64,000 bases of DNA from Oceanobacillus sp. J11TS1 (GTDB taxonomy: Bacteria > Bacillota > Bacilli > Bacillales > Amphibacillaceae): contig NZ_BORO01000014.1 of the NCBI RefSeq assembly GCF_018333215.1, forward strand, positions 27,047-91,046, written 5' to 3'. The translations under genes and the position numbers were made by a program. Under the pieces are notes generated by a model, which saw only the letters and a list, made by a program, of their open reading frames with translations, had not been told where the DNA came from and did not search any database. Below are positions 8,007-16,437 of this stretch, in pieces (the stretch's first letter is position 1; each line of letters opens with the position of its first letter).

Positions 8007-9479
8007 ATGAGTACTTTTCGAGGACTAGAAATGTCACGTCAGGCATTGAGTACACAGCAAAGTGCCTTATATACAACAGGCCATAATATTTCCAACGCAA
8101 ATACACCAGGGTTTTCAAGACAACGCGTAAATATGCAAGCGATGAATGGCTATCCGACACCAGGGATGAATAGCCCGCACATGCCAGGTCAATCTGGTAC
8201 AGGTGTAGAAATTGGTTCCGTACAGCGTATCCGCAATCAATTTTTAGATACACAATTTCGATCAGAGAATGCATCTGTCGGCTATTGGTCACAACGAACA
8301 GCAGCTCTTTCAAGAATGGAAAATCTATTAAACGAACCGAGTGAATCAGGATTATCTGCTTCCATCAATGACTTTTGGCAATCATTACAGGAATTGGGCG
8401 CAAATCCAACTAATAATGGGGCGCGCGCTGTTGTTCTGGAGCGTGGGAAAGCATTGGGAGACACATTTAATCACTTAGCATCCTCTATGGAGACAATTCG
8501 GTCTGATTTACAAAAAGAGACGGAGAATACCATCGATAGAGCAAATGCAATGATTGATCAGCTTGGCGCATTAAATGATCAAATTAAAAAGTTAGAAACG
8601 CATGGTTATAATGCGAACGATTTATATGATAAAAGAGATCTTATTTTAGATGATTTATCTGAAATTGTGAATATAGAAGTAACATACAATACAGGCCACA
8701 TACCATCTAATCAGCAAGGTGAGGGAGTGGCAACTGTAAAAGTACTTGCTGAAAATGGCGATACAGCGACACTGGTAAATGGCTTAACTGGTGAAATGAA
8801 GAAGATAGATCAACCACAATATACTGAAATAGATGGAGTGAAAGCTATCGAAAGTATACATGTGGGAGGCGTAGATATTAAAGCTTCTAAGGGGGCACTT
8901 CAAAGCTATGTACATGCTTCAGGCTATGTAGAGGGCGGAGAAGTAAAAGGAGATTATCCAGAGGTGCTTGCAAAGCTTGATAAATTAGCTTATGCCATTG
9001 TGACGAGCTTTAATGAAGTTCATGAAACAGGTGACGGTACGAAGGTTCCTTTCTTTGAGGAATTAGAGGAAGAAAAAGGTACTGCTTCCAAGATGGCAGT
9101 TGCCTTAGACGATTATTCGGACATTATTGTTTCCTCTAATGGCAATACAGGAAGCGGAGATATCGCAAGGGAATTATCCAATCTATTTACAAGCGCGAAC
9201 GACAAATTAGATGATGTATCTGTAAATGGCTATTTAGAATCAATTATAGGGGAACTCGGGGTGGATGCCCAGCATGCATTAACCATGCTGGATAGTACAT
9301 CTACGCTGCAACATCAGGTGAACAATCAGCGGCAATCTATTAGCGCAGTATCTTTAGATGAAGAAATGACAAATATGATTAAATTCCAGCATGCTTATAA
9401 TGCAGCTGCCCGAGGGATGACTGCAATGGATGAATTAATAGATACAATTATTAACCGAATGGGATTAGTAGGAAGGTAG
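8007..9479 (+). CDS. flgK: Hook-filament junction protein FlgK (HAP1)
   Basis: 490 residues, slightly short of the roughly 507 in B. subtilis. The N-terminal D0 region has the conserved ISNANTPGFSRQRV signature and the C-terminus has SLDEEMTNMIKFQHAYNAAARGM. The middle domain is acidic and variable. It is exported through the flagellar type III apparatus and joins hook to filament together with FlgL. Start at ATG 8007 after AAAGGAGAGA. flgL starts 9 bp after the stop. Confidence 0.96.
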   Translation: MSTFRGLEMSRQALSTQQSALYTTGHNISNANTPGFSRQRVNMQAMNGYPTPGMNSPHMPGQSGTGVEIGSVQRIRNQFLDTQFRSENASVGYWSQRTAALSRMENLLNEPSESGLSASINDFWQSLQELGANPTNNGARAVVLERGKALGDTFNHLASSMETIRSDLQKETENTIDRANAMIDQLGALNDQIKKLETHGYNANDLYDKRDLILDDLSEIVNIEVTYNTGHIPSNQQGEGVATVKVLAENGDTATLVNGLTGEMKKIDQPQYTEIDGVKAIESIHVGGVDIKASKGALQSYVHASGYVEGGEVKGDYPEVLAKLDKLAYAIVTSFNEVHETGDGTKVPFFEELEEEKGTASKMAVALDDYSDIIVSSNGNTGSGDIARELSNLFTSANDKLDDVSVNGYLESIIGELGVDAQHALTMLDSTSTLQHQVNNQRQSISAVSLDEEMTNMIKFQHAYNAAARGMTAMDELIDTIINRMGLVGR

Positions 9480-9488
9480 GTCAGAGAA

Positions 9489-10370
9489 ATGCGTGTAACA
9501 CAAAGTATGCTCTCCAATAATTTATTACGTAATCTAACGAGCAGCAGTGGACAAATGAATAAATATATGGACCAGCTTTACACTGGCAAAAAGATAACAA
9601 AACCTTCAGATGATCCAATGATTGCGATGAAAGGTGTTTCCTACCGTTCGGAATTAGCGCGAATTGAACAATTTGAGCGAAATTCCTCGGAAGCAAATAG
9701 CTGGTTAGATAACACGGATGCTTCGATTGATCAGGCAAATCATGCGATGCAGCGATTAAGAGAACTTGCTGTCAAGGCAAGCAATGGAACGAATAGCAAG
9801 GATGAATATCAGAGTATTGTTCAAGAAGCAAAACAATTGAAAGAGCATCTTGTTGAAATTGCAAACACCAATGTGAACGGGAAATATATTTTTAATGGTA
9901 CCAATTCAGACACAGCTCCAGTTACAACAAACGAAAATGGGGACATTACAGCTGATTTTGCCGATGATGACGTACTTATTGAAGTTTCTAACGGAATCAC
10001 GGTAAAAGCTAATATAAATGGGTCTACCGTCTTTGGAGAAAATGGAGGCCTGTTCAAAGCCGTAGATAACTTTATTAATCGTCTGGACAGTGAAGAAGAT
10101 ATTGAAAAAAGTATCGGTGAATTAGATACTTCCATCGAAAGCATTGTTGATTCACGTGCAGAAATCGGAGCTCGTATGAACCGGCTGGAACTTGTGGAGA
10201 ATCGCTTAGCCGATCAAAAAATCGTTACCACAAAGACTTTATCGGATAATGAAGATGTTGATTTTGCAGAGGCAATTACCAACCTAATTACACAAGAAAG
10301 TTTACATCGGGCAGCACTTTCAGCAGGTTCTCGGATTATCCAGCCTTCTTTAGTTGATTTTTTACGTTAA
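9489..10370 (+). CDS. flgL: Hook-filament junction protein FlgL (HAP3)
   Basis: 293 residues. N-terminus MRVTQSMLSNNLLRNLTSSS and the KKITKPSDDP segment are FlgL/flagellin-family signatures; the C-terminus ends in SAGSRIIQPSLVDFL. It caps the hook so that flagellin can polymerise. It is translationally close to flgK (9 bp gap). Two hairpins follow, the second a clear terminator. Confidence 0.95.
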   Translation: MRVTQSMLSNNLLRNLTSSSGQMNKYMDQLYTGKKITKPSDDPMIAMKGVSYRSELARIEQFERNSSEANSWLDNTDASIDQANHAMQRLRELAVKASNGTNSKDEYQSIVQEAKQLKEHLVEIANTNVNGKYIFNGTNSDTAPVTTNENGDITADFADDDVLIEVSNGITVKANINGSTVFGENGGLFKAVDNFINRLDSEEDIEKSIGELDTSIESIVDSRAEIGARMNRLELVENRLADQKIVTTKTLSDNEDVDFAEAITNLITQESLHRAALSAGSRIIQPSLVDFLR

Positions 10371-10451
10371 TGAAGAAAAGCGCATGACGGCTCGGGTCAG
10401 CTTTAGCATTTAGGGTGAGGATAACTGCTGTATCCTTAGCCAGCGAATGAA

Positions 10452-10514
10452 TCGTAAAAAGCAACCTTTTTTACGAATCAAACCCTGCTCCTTCCTTTGG
10501 CGCAGGGTTTTTTA
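10452..10514 (+). terminator. Two hairpins after flgL, second a terminator
   Basis: TCGTAAAAA (10452-10460) pairs with TTTTTACGA (10468-10476). AACCCTGC (10481-10488) pairs with GCAGGGTT (10502-10509) and is followed by TTTTT. So part of the transcript should stop before yviE. Confidence 0.8.
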
Positions 10515-10545
10515 AAGACAAATGGAATAGAGGAAGAATATAAAG

Positions 10546-11109
10546 ATGGAGATTCCACAAATTCGAATGAACGCCCAGCAGGCAAAAATTCAAATACATA
10601 CTACGCCAGCACAATTACATATTTCTCAACCAAGTGGGGAGTTAACGATAAGGCAGCCGCATGCAGATGTGACGATGCGCACTAAGCAAGGAAAGCTTAG
10701 CATCGATCAAAGCCAAGCTTGGGAAGATATGAATTTATTAAGTGCCAAAAAGAGTATTGCAAAGAATGCGCAGGCTGGAAAGCAAGCGGCTATGCAGGCA
10801 ACTGCCAAAAAAGCACGTCAAGGTAATGAATTAATGCGCATTGAAAAGAATACAGACCCAATAAAGTCACAAGCAATAGAAAATGGATTTTCTTCGCAAA
10901 AAAGATTAGGACTTACGTTTATACCATCTACCTTTTCAGTAAAGACTGATTATGAACCATCCACATTAGATATTCAAGTTCAAACGCATCGGCCAATTAT
11001 TGAAGGACGCGTAAATAAACCGGTCATACAATATACCCCAGGGTCTATGGAAACCAGTCTTTCTCAACGGGCAGCATTAGATATAGAAGTCGTCAATATG
11101 AAAATATAA
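10546..11109 (+). CDS. yviE: Flagellar-locus protein YviE (DUF6470)
   Basis: 187 residues, the length of B. subtilis YviE. N-terminus MEIPQIRMNAQQAKIQIHTT with alternating IQI, LHIS and VTM strand-like repeats is characteristic of the family, followed by a helical KKAR-rich part. Function is unknown. It always sits between flgL and fliW. RBS GAGGAAG before the ATG. Confidence 0.85.
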   Translation: MEIPQIRMNAQQAKIQIHTTPAQLHISQPSGELTIRQPHADVTMRTKQGKLSIDQSQAWEDMNLLSAKKSIAKNAQAGKQAAMQATAKKARQGNELMRIEKNTDPIKSQAIENGFSSQKRLGLTFIPSTFSVKTDYEPSTLDIQVQTHRPIIEGRVNKPVIQYTPGSMETSLSQRAALDIEVVNMKI

Positions 11110-11126
11110 TACGAGGAGTGTGTTCC

Positions 11127-11573
11127 ATGAAGGTGAGATCTACATATTTAGGTGAAATCGCTATTGATGAATCGAAAATAATTCATTTTCCATCTGGCAT
11201 TCCAGGTTTTTCTGAATCAAAACAATTCGTTTTACTAGAATTGCCGGATAACCAAATCTTTCACATCTTACAATCGGTAGATGATGAAAAATTAGCTTTT
11301 ATTATTACAGATCCGTATCATTTTTACCAAAATTATTCTTTTGAGTTAGAGCCATCTATCTTAGAGTATTTAAAGATAAAGGACCGAAATGATATTGCGG
11401 TATACACGATTGTCACTGTCCAAAAACCTTTTACTGCCAGTACGATAAATTTAAAAGCGCCGATTATCATACATATGAAGGGGAATTTAGCAAAGCAAAT
11501 TGTCCTTCAAAACGAAGCCTATTCTTCAAGAGTACCAATCAGTCAACCTCTCCGTGAAAAGGGGGAGAAATAA
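11127..11573 (+). CDS. fliW: Flagellar assembly factor FliW
   Basis: 148 residues from ATG 11127; GAGGAG lies 8 nt upstream, while the earlier in-frame GTG overlaps that ribosome site. FliW binds newly made flagellin and, when free, antagonises CsrA. Family signatures [11 protein letters not shown] and [15 protein letters not shown] are visible. Its TAA shares a base with the csrA ATG, so the two are co-translated. Confidence 0.94.
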   Translation: MKVRSTYLGEIAIDESKIIHFPSGIPGFSESKQFVLLELPDNQIFHILQSVDDEKLAFIITDPYHFYQNYSFELEPSILEYLKIKDRNDIAVYTIVTVQKPFTASTINLKAPIIIHMKGNLAKQIVLQNEAYSSRVPISQPLREKGEK

Positions 11574-11797
11574 TGCTTGTACTTTCCAGAAAAAGAAATG
11601 AAGCAATTCAAATTGGAGACGACATTGAAGTAGAAGTAATTGCCATTGAAGGAGATCAAGTGAAGTTAGGTATTCGTGCCCCTAAATCAGTAGATATCTA
11701 CCGACAAGAAATCTATGTCGATATCAAGAATCAAAATAACCAAGCGGCACAAATAGATCAGAATCTCCTTGACTTTTTAAAGGATAGCAAGCTATAG
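11573..11797 (+). CDS. csrA: Carbon storage/flagellin translation regulator CsrA
   Basis: 74 residues, exactly the usual length. [20 protein letters not shown] and [17 protein letters not shown] are canonical. CsrA is an RNA-binding dimer that represses flagellin (hag) translation by binding GGA sites near the ribosome site; FliW relieves this. In B. subtilis hag follows directly, but here it does not: only 106 bp separate csrA from flaG. Confidence 0.97.
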   Translation: MLVLSRKRNEAIQIGDDIEVEVIAIEGDQVKLGIRAPKSVDIYRQEIYVDIKNQNNQAAQIDQNLLDFLKDSKL

Positions 11798-11865
11798 CTG
11801 AAGGATAAAAATGAATTTTACGGAGAGAAAACATCTAATCGGGGCCTTTACATTCTTTAAATGAC

Positions 11866-11873
11866 ACCGATAT
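11866..11873 (+). promoter_or_regulatory. Candidate SigD -10 upstream of flaG
   Basis: ACCGATAT differs at one base from the SigD -10 GCCGATAT. At the expected distance the upstream element is TTTA rather than TAAA, so the -35 is weak. The flaG-fliD-fliST operon is SigD dependent in B. subtilis. Confidence 0.45.
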
Positions 11874-11903
11874 AAAAGATAAACGATAGAGGAGTGTAAC
11901 ATA

Positions 11904-12263
11904 ATGGTTGTAAATAAAGCTGGAGTTCAGGATACTTCATTTATCCCTCATTCCATTAGAGCTGTTACATCACCCGCTGCTTTACAATCGGATTCAACAG
12001 AGAATGAAACAGTTTTGAAAGATGAGAATAGAGCAGTGAGCAAAGAGCAAGTTGAAGAAATAATTGATAAGATGAATGATTTTTTGGAGCCTGTCAGAAG
12101 GAATGTAAAGTTTGAAATGCATGAAAAGCTGGAAAAATACTATGTTACCGTTGTGGATGCGGACAAAAATGAAATCATCCGAGAAATACCTCCAAAGAAA
12201 ATGTTAGATATGTATGCAGAAATGGCTGAATATATGGGGCTATTAATCAATGAGAAAGTATAG
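11904..12263 (+). CDS. flaG: Flagellar protein FlaG (YvyC)
   Basis: 119 residues. The C-terminal FlaG domain shows VKFEMHEKLEKYYVTVVDADKNEIIREIPPKKMLDMYAEM in family order. FlaG influences filament length in several bacteria. AGAGGAG lies upstream of the ATG. fliD follows after 12 bp. Confidence 0.92.
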   Translation: MVVNKAGVQDTSFIPHSIRAVTSPAALQSDSTENETVLKDENRAVSKEQVEEIIDKMNDFLEPVRRNVKFEMHEKLEKYYVTVVDADKNEIIREIPPKKMLDMYAEMAEYMGLLINEKV

Positions 12264-12275
12264 AGGTGAGTAGAA

Positions 12276-13832
12276 ATGCGAATAGGTGGACTAGCAAGTG
12301 GAATTGATACAGAATCGATTATTAAGGATTTAATGAATGCGGAAAGACTCCCTCTAAATAAATTACAGCAAGATCGAACAAAATTAGAGTGGAAGCGGGA
12401 TGCTTTCCGAGATGTTAATAAATTATTACTGGATTTAGACCAGAAGAAAATTTTAAATATGAAGTTAAGTGATACGTATAACAAGAAAATCGTCACTTCT
12501 ACACAAGAAGGAGCTGTTCGTGCTACTGGGAGTGCAGGGGCGAGTAATGGGACGTATCGGATTGAAGTGAAGCAATTAGCGACTTCTGCGATTAATGTTG
12601 GAGAAAAACTAAACACAAAGGATGATCTTAAGTTTAACCCTGATGAGACTTTAGCAAGCCAAGGGTTTACTGGACCAATTAAATTTAGAACATATGGAAA
12701 AGATGACTCATATGGGGGAGACGGTAAGAATTTCCGAGAGCATAGATATGAAATAGAGGAAGGCGATAAACTCTCTGACGTTATCAAAAGGATTAACGAT
12801 GATAAAGATAGTCCCGTTCGTATGACCTATGATGAAAATTCAGATAGAGTTATTTTAGAGGCTACAAGAACAGGGGTTTATAATCCTGGTGGACAAGAGA
12901 TTGAATTTGAGGATAAAGACGGAGGTAATTTCTTTAAACGATTAGGGCTACATCAAAAACCAGAAGAAATAAAAGATGAAGATGGGGTGAGATTGGGAGA
13001 ACATGGTGCCCGAAACGCAGAATTCACCTATAACAACGCCTATACAGTAAATACACAAGACAACCATTACCAACTAAATGGTGTTACATTCCAGTTCCTA
13101 GATGAAACGAAAGGAACTGCAACCTTAAACATAACAAACGACATCGATAATACAGTTGATAAAATCAAAGAGTTTGTAGAAGCGTATAACGAAATTGTAG
13201 AAGCTATCTCAGGTTCCCAGCGTGAAGAAGTGCATCGTGATTTTCCTCCGTTGACGGAAGAACAAAAAGCAGATATGTCTGACCGGGAAATTGAATTATG
13301 GGAAGAAAAAGCGAAAAGCGGTATGCTAAAAGGAGAAACTGCGTTAACCAGTGGATTAGCAAATATGCGCAGCAGCTGGTATAGTACGGTGAAAAATGAT
13401 GGGCAATTCGCATCGTTAACGGAAATTGGTATTAGCACTTCTCCTGATTATATGGATGGCGGCAAGCTGATTATCGATGAAGATAAATTGCGTGAAGTTG
13501 TTGCGAATGATCCTGAAAGTGTGCAAAAGCTCTTCTCGAATAATACAAAAGATGATGGGCGCGGACTGATTAATCGTTTGGAGGATGCTGTGGAAGGTAC
13601 GATTGCACAGGTCAATCAACGTGCTGGAAGAGCGACAGATGTGTCCTTAGACAGTTATGCATTAGGAAAAAGAATGAAAGAAATTAATGAACGGATTACC
13701 AATTTTGAACGTCGTTTAGGACAAGTTGAATCCCGCTACTGGAAGCAATTCTCTGAGATGGAGCGTGCTATTTCGATGATGAATGAGCAGTCTAATATGC
13801 TGATGTCAAACTTTAATCCAGGAGCAATGTAA
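12276..13832 (+). CDS. fliD: Flagellar filament cap protein FliD (HAP2)
   Basis: 518 residues. N-terminus MRIGGLASGIDTESIIKDLMNAERLPL is the FliD_N signature; the centre has the variable D2-D3 domains, and the C-terminal FliD_C coiled coil ends SMMNEQSNMLMSNFNPGAM. It caps the filament tip and inserts flagellin subunits. It is followed by fliS at 22 bp with a strong AAAGGAGG. Confidence 0.96.
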   Translation: MRIGGLASGIDTESIIKDLMNAERLPLNKLQQDRTKLEWKRDAFRDVNKLLLDLDQKKILNMKLSDTYNKKIVTSTQEGAVRATGSAGASNGTYRIEVKQLATSAINVGEKLNTKDDLKFNPDETLASQGFTGPIKFRTYGKDDSYGGDGKNFREHRYEIEEGDKLSDVIKRINDDKDSPVRMTYDENSDRVILEATRTGVYNPGGQEIEFEDKDGGNFFKRLGLHQKPEEIKDEDGVRLGEHGARNAEFTYNNAYTVNTQDNHYQLNGVTFQFLDETKGTATLNITNDIDNTVDKIKEFVEAYNEIVEAISGSQREEVHRDFPPLTEEQKADMSDREIELWEEKAKSGMLKGETALTSGLANMRSSWYSTVKNDGQFASLTEIGISTSPDYMDGGKLIIDEDKLREVVANDPESVQKLFSNNTKDDGRGLINRLEDAVEGTIAQVNQRAGRATDVSLDSYALGKRMKEINERITNFERRLGQVESRYWKQFSEMERAISMMNEQSNMLMSNFNPGAM

Positions 13833-13854
13833 TAAAGGAAAGGAGGCAACGCAA

Positions 13855-14256
13855 ATGTCTACAAAAAAAGCCTATCAGACCTACCAAAATAACGCAGTAA
13901 ATACAGCATCAGGTGGAGAGCTGACTTTAATGCTCTATAATGGCTGCATTAAATTTATTAAACAAGCAATGAAAGATATGGATAATAACGATTTTGCTGC
14001 AAAAAATACGAATATCCAAAAAGCACAAAAGATTATTCATGAATTAATGGTAACCTTAGACCCGAAAATAGAGATTTCTAATCAAATTCTTCCGCTATAT
14101 GACTATATGCAAAGGGTTCTAACGGAAGCAAATATAAAGAATGATAAAGAAAAGTTAGAAGAAGTACTCGGTTATGCAGAAGAATTTAGGGACGTTTGGA
14201 AGCAAGTAATTCTTAAGGATCGGCAACAAAAGTATAAGCAAGGTGCTTCTATCTAA
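13855..14256 (+). CDS. fliS: Flagellin export chaperone FliS
   Basis: 133 residues. AYQTYQNNAVNTASGGELTLMLYNGCIKFIKQA is the FliS signature, and the helical C-terminus YDYMQRVLTEANIKND completes the bundle. It binds the flagellin C-terminus to block early polymerisation, so a flagellin gene must exist elsewhere. Its TAA shares one base with the fliT ATG. Confidence 0.95.
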   Translation: MSTKKAYQTYQNNAVNTASGGELTLMLYNGCIKFIKQAMKDMDNNDFAAKNTNIQKAQKIIHELMVTLDPKIEISNQILPLYDYMQRVLTEANIKNDKEKLEEVLGYAEEFRDVWKQVILKDRQQKYKQGASI

Positions 14257-14609
14257 TGAACCGTCTATTACCCATTTACCAATTAACAGAATCGATGAAA
14301 CTATTATTATTACAGGACATTACCTTAAATAATCGAGAAGAAATAATCCGTTTATTCCATGAAAAAATGGAAGAGCGTGGAAAGCTTTTGGAAGCGATGG
14401 TTCCTCCGTATACAGAGGAAGAAGATGAGCTAGGTCGAATTGTTGTACAAATGAATCAAGAAATTGAAAAGAAGATGAACCGTTTATTTATGGACTTGAA
14501 AAATGAAATGAAACAAGTACAGCAACAGAAGAAATCGACAACAAGCTATTCCAATCCATATAAAAATGTTCAGGGATTGGATGGTATGTTTTTGGATCAA
14601 AAAAAATAA
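14256..14609 (+). CDS. fliT: Flagellar protein FliT
   Basis: 117 residues, helical, in the position of B. subtilis fliT; the chaperone partner of FliD in other species. Sequence conservation in this family is low, so the call rests mainly on size, helical character and the one-base overlap with fliS. A clear terminator ends the operon. Confidence 0.8.
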   Translation: MNRLLPIYQLTESMKLLLLQDITLNNREEIIRLFHEKMEERGKLLEAMVPPYTEEEDELGRIVVQMNQEIEKKMNRLFMDLKNEMKQVQQQKKSTTSYSNPYKNVQGLDGMFLDQKK

Positions 14610-14621
14610 CAGTTTAATCAG

Positions 14622-14681
14622 CCATAAAAAAGAGATCATTTGTTTTTACAAATCTAATGCTCTTTTTTATGGTTCTTTTTT
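14622..14681 (+). terminator. Terminator of the flagellar operon
   Basis: CCATAAAAAAGAG (14622-14634) pairs perfectly with CTCTTTTTTATGG (14660-14672), followed by TTCTTTTTT. Confidence 0.88.
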
Positions 14682-14730
14682 AAAACAAAGATTATTGGGT
14701 CAAAACCAAAATATATGTTACTTACGTCTA

Positions 14731-14796
14731 GCTAGCGGAGGAAAAACACGTAGACTCCTGCGGGAAAGCGTAGTGTTTTTCCGTAGCGGTTGCTCA
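14731..14796. repeat. Intergenic hairpin repeat of the TAGACTCCTGCGGGAAAGCG type
   Basis: GGAAAAACAC (14740-14749) and GTGTTTTTCC (14773-14782) form a perfect 10-bp stem around GTAGACTCCTGCGGGAAAGC. From memory, intergenic repeats with this core are common in Bacillaceae genomes; only one full copy is seen in this window. No coding potential of its own. Confidence 0.65.
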
Positions 14797-14980
14797 TAAC
14801 AAATTCAATATAATTTGTCATCCATAGATTTTGGTGAAGAGCCAGATTATTATCTACCTAATTTGAATTATGTTAAAAATATTTGGAGTTCTAAAACCTT
14901 TATGAATAAGGGGATACAGCTGTTTAACAGAAAGCGCTTTCGTTGATTGGAAGTTTAGACAAGAGAAGTTGGTGGAATAG

Positions 14981-14989
14981 TGCTATAAT
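14981..14989 (+). promoter_or_regulatory. Extended -10 promoter of hpf
   Basis: TGCTATAAT lies 33 bp before the hpf start. No clear -35. A cre-like sequence CAGAAAGCGCTTTCGT is at 14928-14943 but misses several consensus positions. Confidence 0.6.
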
Positions 14990-15021
14990 ATAGTTATAAA
15001 AGTTTAAAGGAGGACACTTAC

Positions 15022-15573
15022 ATGAAGTTTAACATTAGAGGCGAAAATATTGAGGTTACTAGCGCTATTCGAGAGTATGTCGAGAAAAAGATTAGCAAAC
15101 TAGAAAGATACTTTGATTCCGCTCCGATTAGCGATGTACATGTAAATTTAAGTGTCTATAATGATGAACAGCGAATTGAAGTCACCATTCCAATGACAAA
15201 TTTATTACTTCGCGCAGAGGTACAGCACATTGATTTGTATGCGGCTGTAGACTTAGTAGTAGATAAATTAGAAAGACAAATTCGCAAACATAAAACGAAA
15301 ATCAATCGTAAATTCAGACAAAATGGTTCTCCAAAACATGCTTTTGCTGAGTTAGAAAAAGAAGCAAGATTAGCAACTGAAGAAGATAATGAACTTGAAA
15401 TCGTACGTACAAAACGTTTTAATTTAAAACCGATGGATTCCGAAGAAGCAATTTTACAGATGGATATGCTAGGACATGCTTTCTTCGTATTTACAAATGA
15501 TCAATCTGGTGAAACAAATGTAGTTTATAAACGCCGTGACGGGAAATACGGGTTAATCGAACCGCATGTTTAA
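15022..15573 (+). CDS. hpf: Long ribosome hibernation promoting factor HPF
   Basis: 183 residues, the long form. Residues 1-100 are the S30AE/HPF domain (MKFNIRGENIEVTSAIREYVEKKISKLE-like), which sits in the decoding region; the C-terminal part (about 125-183, RTKRFNLKPMDSEEAILQMDMLGHAFFVF) is the tail that dimerises ribosomes into 100S particles. RBS AAAGGAGG. It stands alone between two terminators, with its own promoter, upstream of secA as in B. subtilis. Confidence 0.96.
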   Translation: MKFNIRGENIEVTSAIREYVEKKISKLERYFDSAPISDVHVNLSVYNDEQRIEVTIPMTNLLLRAEVQHIDLYAAVDLVVDKLERQIRKHKTKINRKFRQNGSPKHAFAELEKEARLATEEDNELEIVRTKRFNLKPMDSEEAILQMDMLGHAFFVFTNDQSGETNVVYKRRDGKYGLIEPHV

Positions 15574-15607
15574 AAGGAAAAGAAAATATATTTTCATAAA
15601 TAAAATT

Positions 15608-15644
15608 AGCAGTATATCGTGTTGGAGCGGTATACTGCTTTTTA
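15608..15644 (+). terminator. Terminator after hpf
   Basis: AGCAGTATA (15608-15616) pairs with TATACTGCT (15631-15639), followed by TTTTAT. Confidence 0.82.
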
Positions 15645-15817
15645 TTTTGCCCTATTGATAAAAATAAGTAGGTTTAGGTATAACTTTCACTGCTTCTTCC
15701 TTGCTGATTTTTCATCTTTTTGAAATTTAAAATAGGAAGCAAAAGAAAGTATATAGCCGAATTTAAGAGAAATAGGGCATTTTTATTTGCGGACCTTAAG
15801 ATTTGTCGAATAAAATA

Positions 15818-15922
15818 GCAAACTGCAGTTTTGGAGGCCGATTTTGCGAAAAATAGCTCAGTTTGTCCGGACAAACTGCAGTTTACCCGGACAAACTGCG
15901 AGTTTAGTCCAACAAACTACCT
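15818..15922. repeat. Short degenerate repeat cluster with 20-21 bp spacing
   Basis: ACAAAC cores recur at 15871, 15891 and 15912 (steps 20 and 21), with a related GCAAACTGCAGTTT at 15818. The segment includes a perfect 20-bp palindrome, CAGTTTGTCCGGACAAACTG at 15859-15878. The step matches the two larger arrays at 32962 and 40760, although the sequence differs. No gene is seen in it. Confidence 0.6.
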
Positions 15923-15991
15923 TTTTGATGATTCGCAAGAGAAAAAACGATATGGTATAAATAATTTAGAAAGTAAAAGGGGGGCAGTCAG

Positions 15992-16141
15992 ATGCAATAT
16001 ACCAATGAAAGGTTATTAAATGAATTAGAACAGCGTGTGCGCCAACATGAGCAAACGATCCAGCAGTTATTGCGCATTGTAGCCAATCTAAACAAAAACC
16101 TCGTACAACTATCCTCTGAACAGAAAGAAAAAGTATATTAG
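15992..16141 (+). CDS. Small helical protein, 49 residues, unknown
   Basis: Begins MQYTNERLLNELEQRVRQHE and ends SSEQKEKVY; strongly helical and charged with heptad-like leucines, probably a short coiled coil. AAAGGGGGG lies 7 nt before the ATG, and a TATGGTATAAATAAT-type -10 region lies 30-40 bp upstream. A terminator (16201-16234) follows, so it looks like a complete monocistronic unit. I do not recognise the family. Confidence 0.65.
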   Translation: MQYTNERLLNELEQRVRQHEQTIQQLLRIVANLNKNLVQLSSEQKEKVY

Positions 16142-16200
16142 TAGTATACCCATATTGGTACTACTCTACGTAAGACCACCCCCGCAAGTCCACTTCATTT

Positions 16201-16234
16201 GGAGCTGAAATAATCATTTCAGTTCCTTTTTTTC
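16201..16234 (+). terminator. Terminator after the 49-residue gene
   Basis: GGAGCTGAAAT (16201-16211) pairs with ATTTCAGTTCC (16216-16226), followed by seven T. Bases 16235-16437 hold the secA leader; no other gene seen. Confidence 0.82.
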
Positions 16235-16437
16235 TATAAAATCGAACATGTAAAGAGAAGAAGAAAACGGATGATGTAAGTTGTCATAACAGTTTAGGAA
16301 GTGTTATGATACTTATATTGACTATTGTTTATAAGAAATGAAATATCTATGGGTTACTTACAATATTACCTATTGCTTATTGTTGGTTTTAGTAAATAGA
16401 AGCAATTGAAGTTTCAATTAACTGAGGAGCGTTCATG

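Noticed and set aside
12140-12787. 215-residue minus-strand frame opposite fliD
   Set aside because: Antisense shadow of a strongly coding gene.
14928-14943. cre-like palindrome CAGAAAGCGCTTTCGT upstream of hpf
   Set aside because: Misses the T-G of the left half and the right-hand W; not convincing as a CcpA site.
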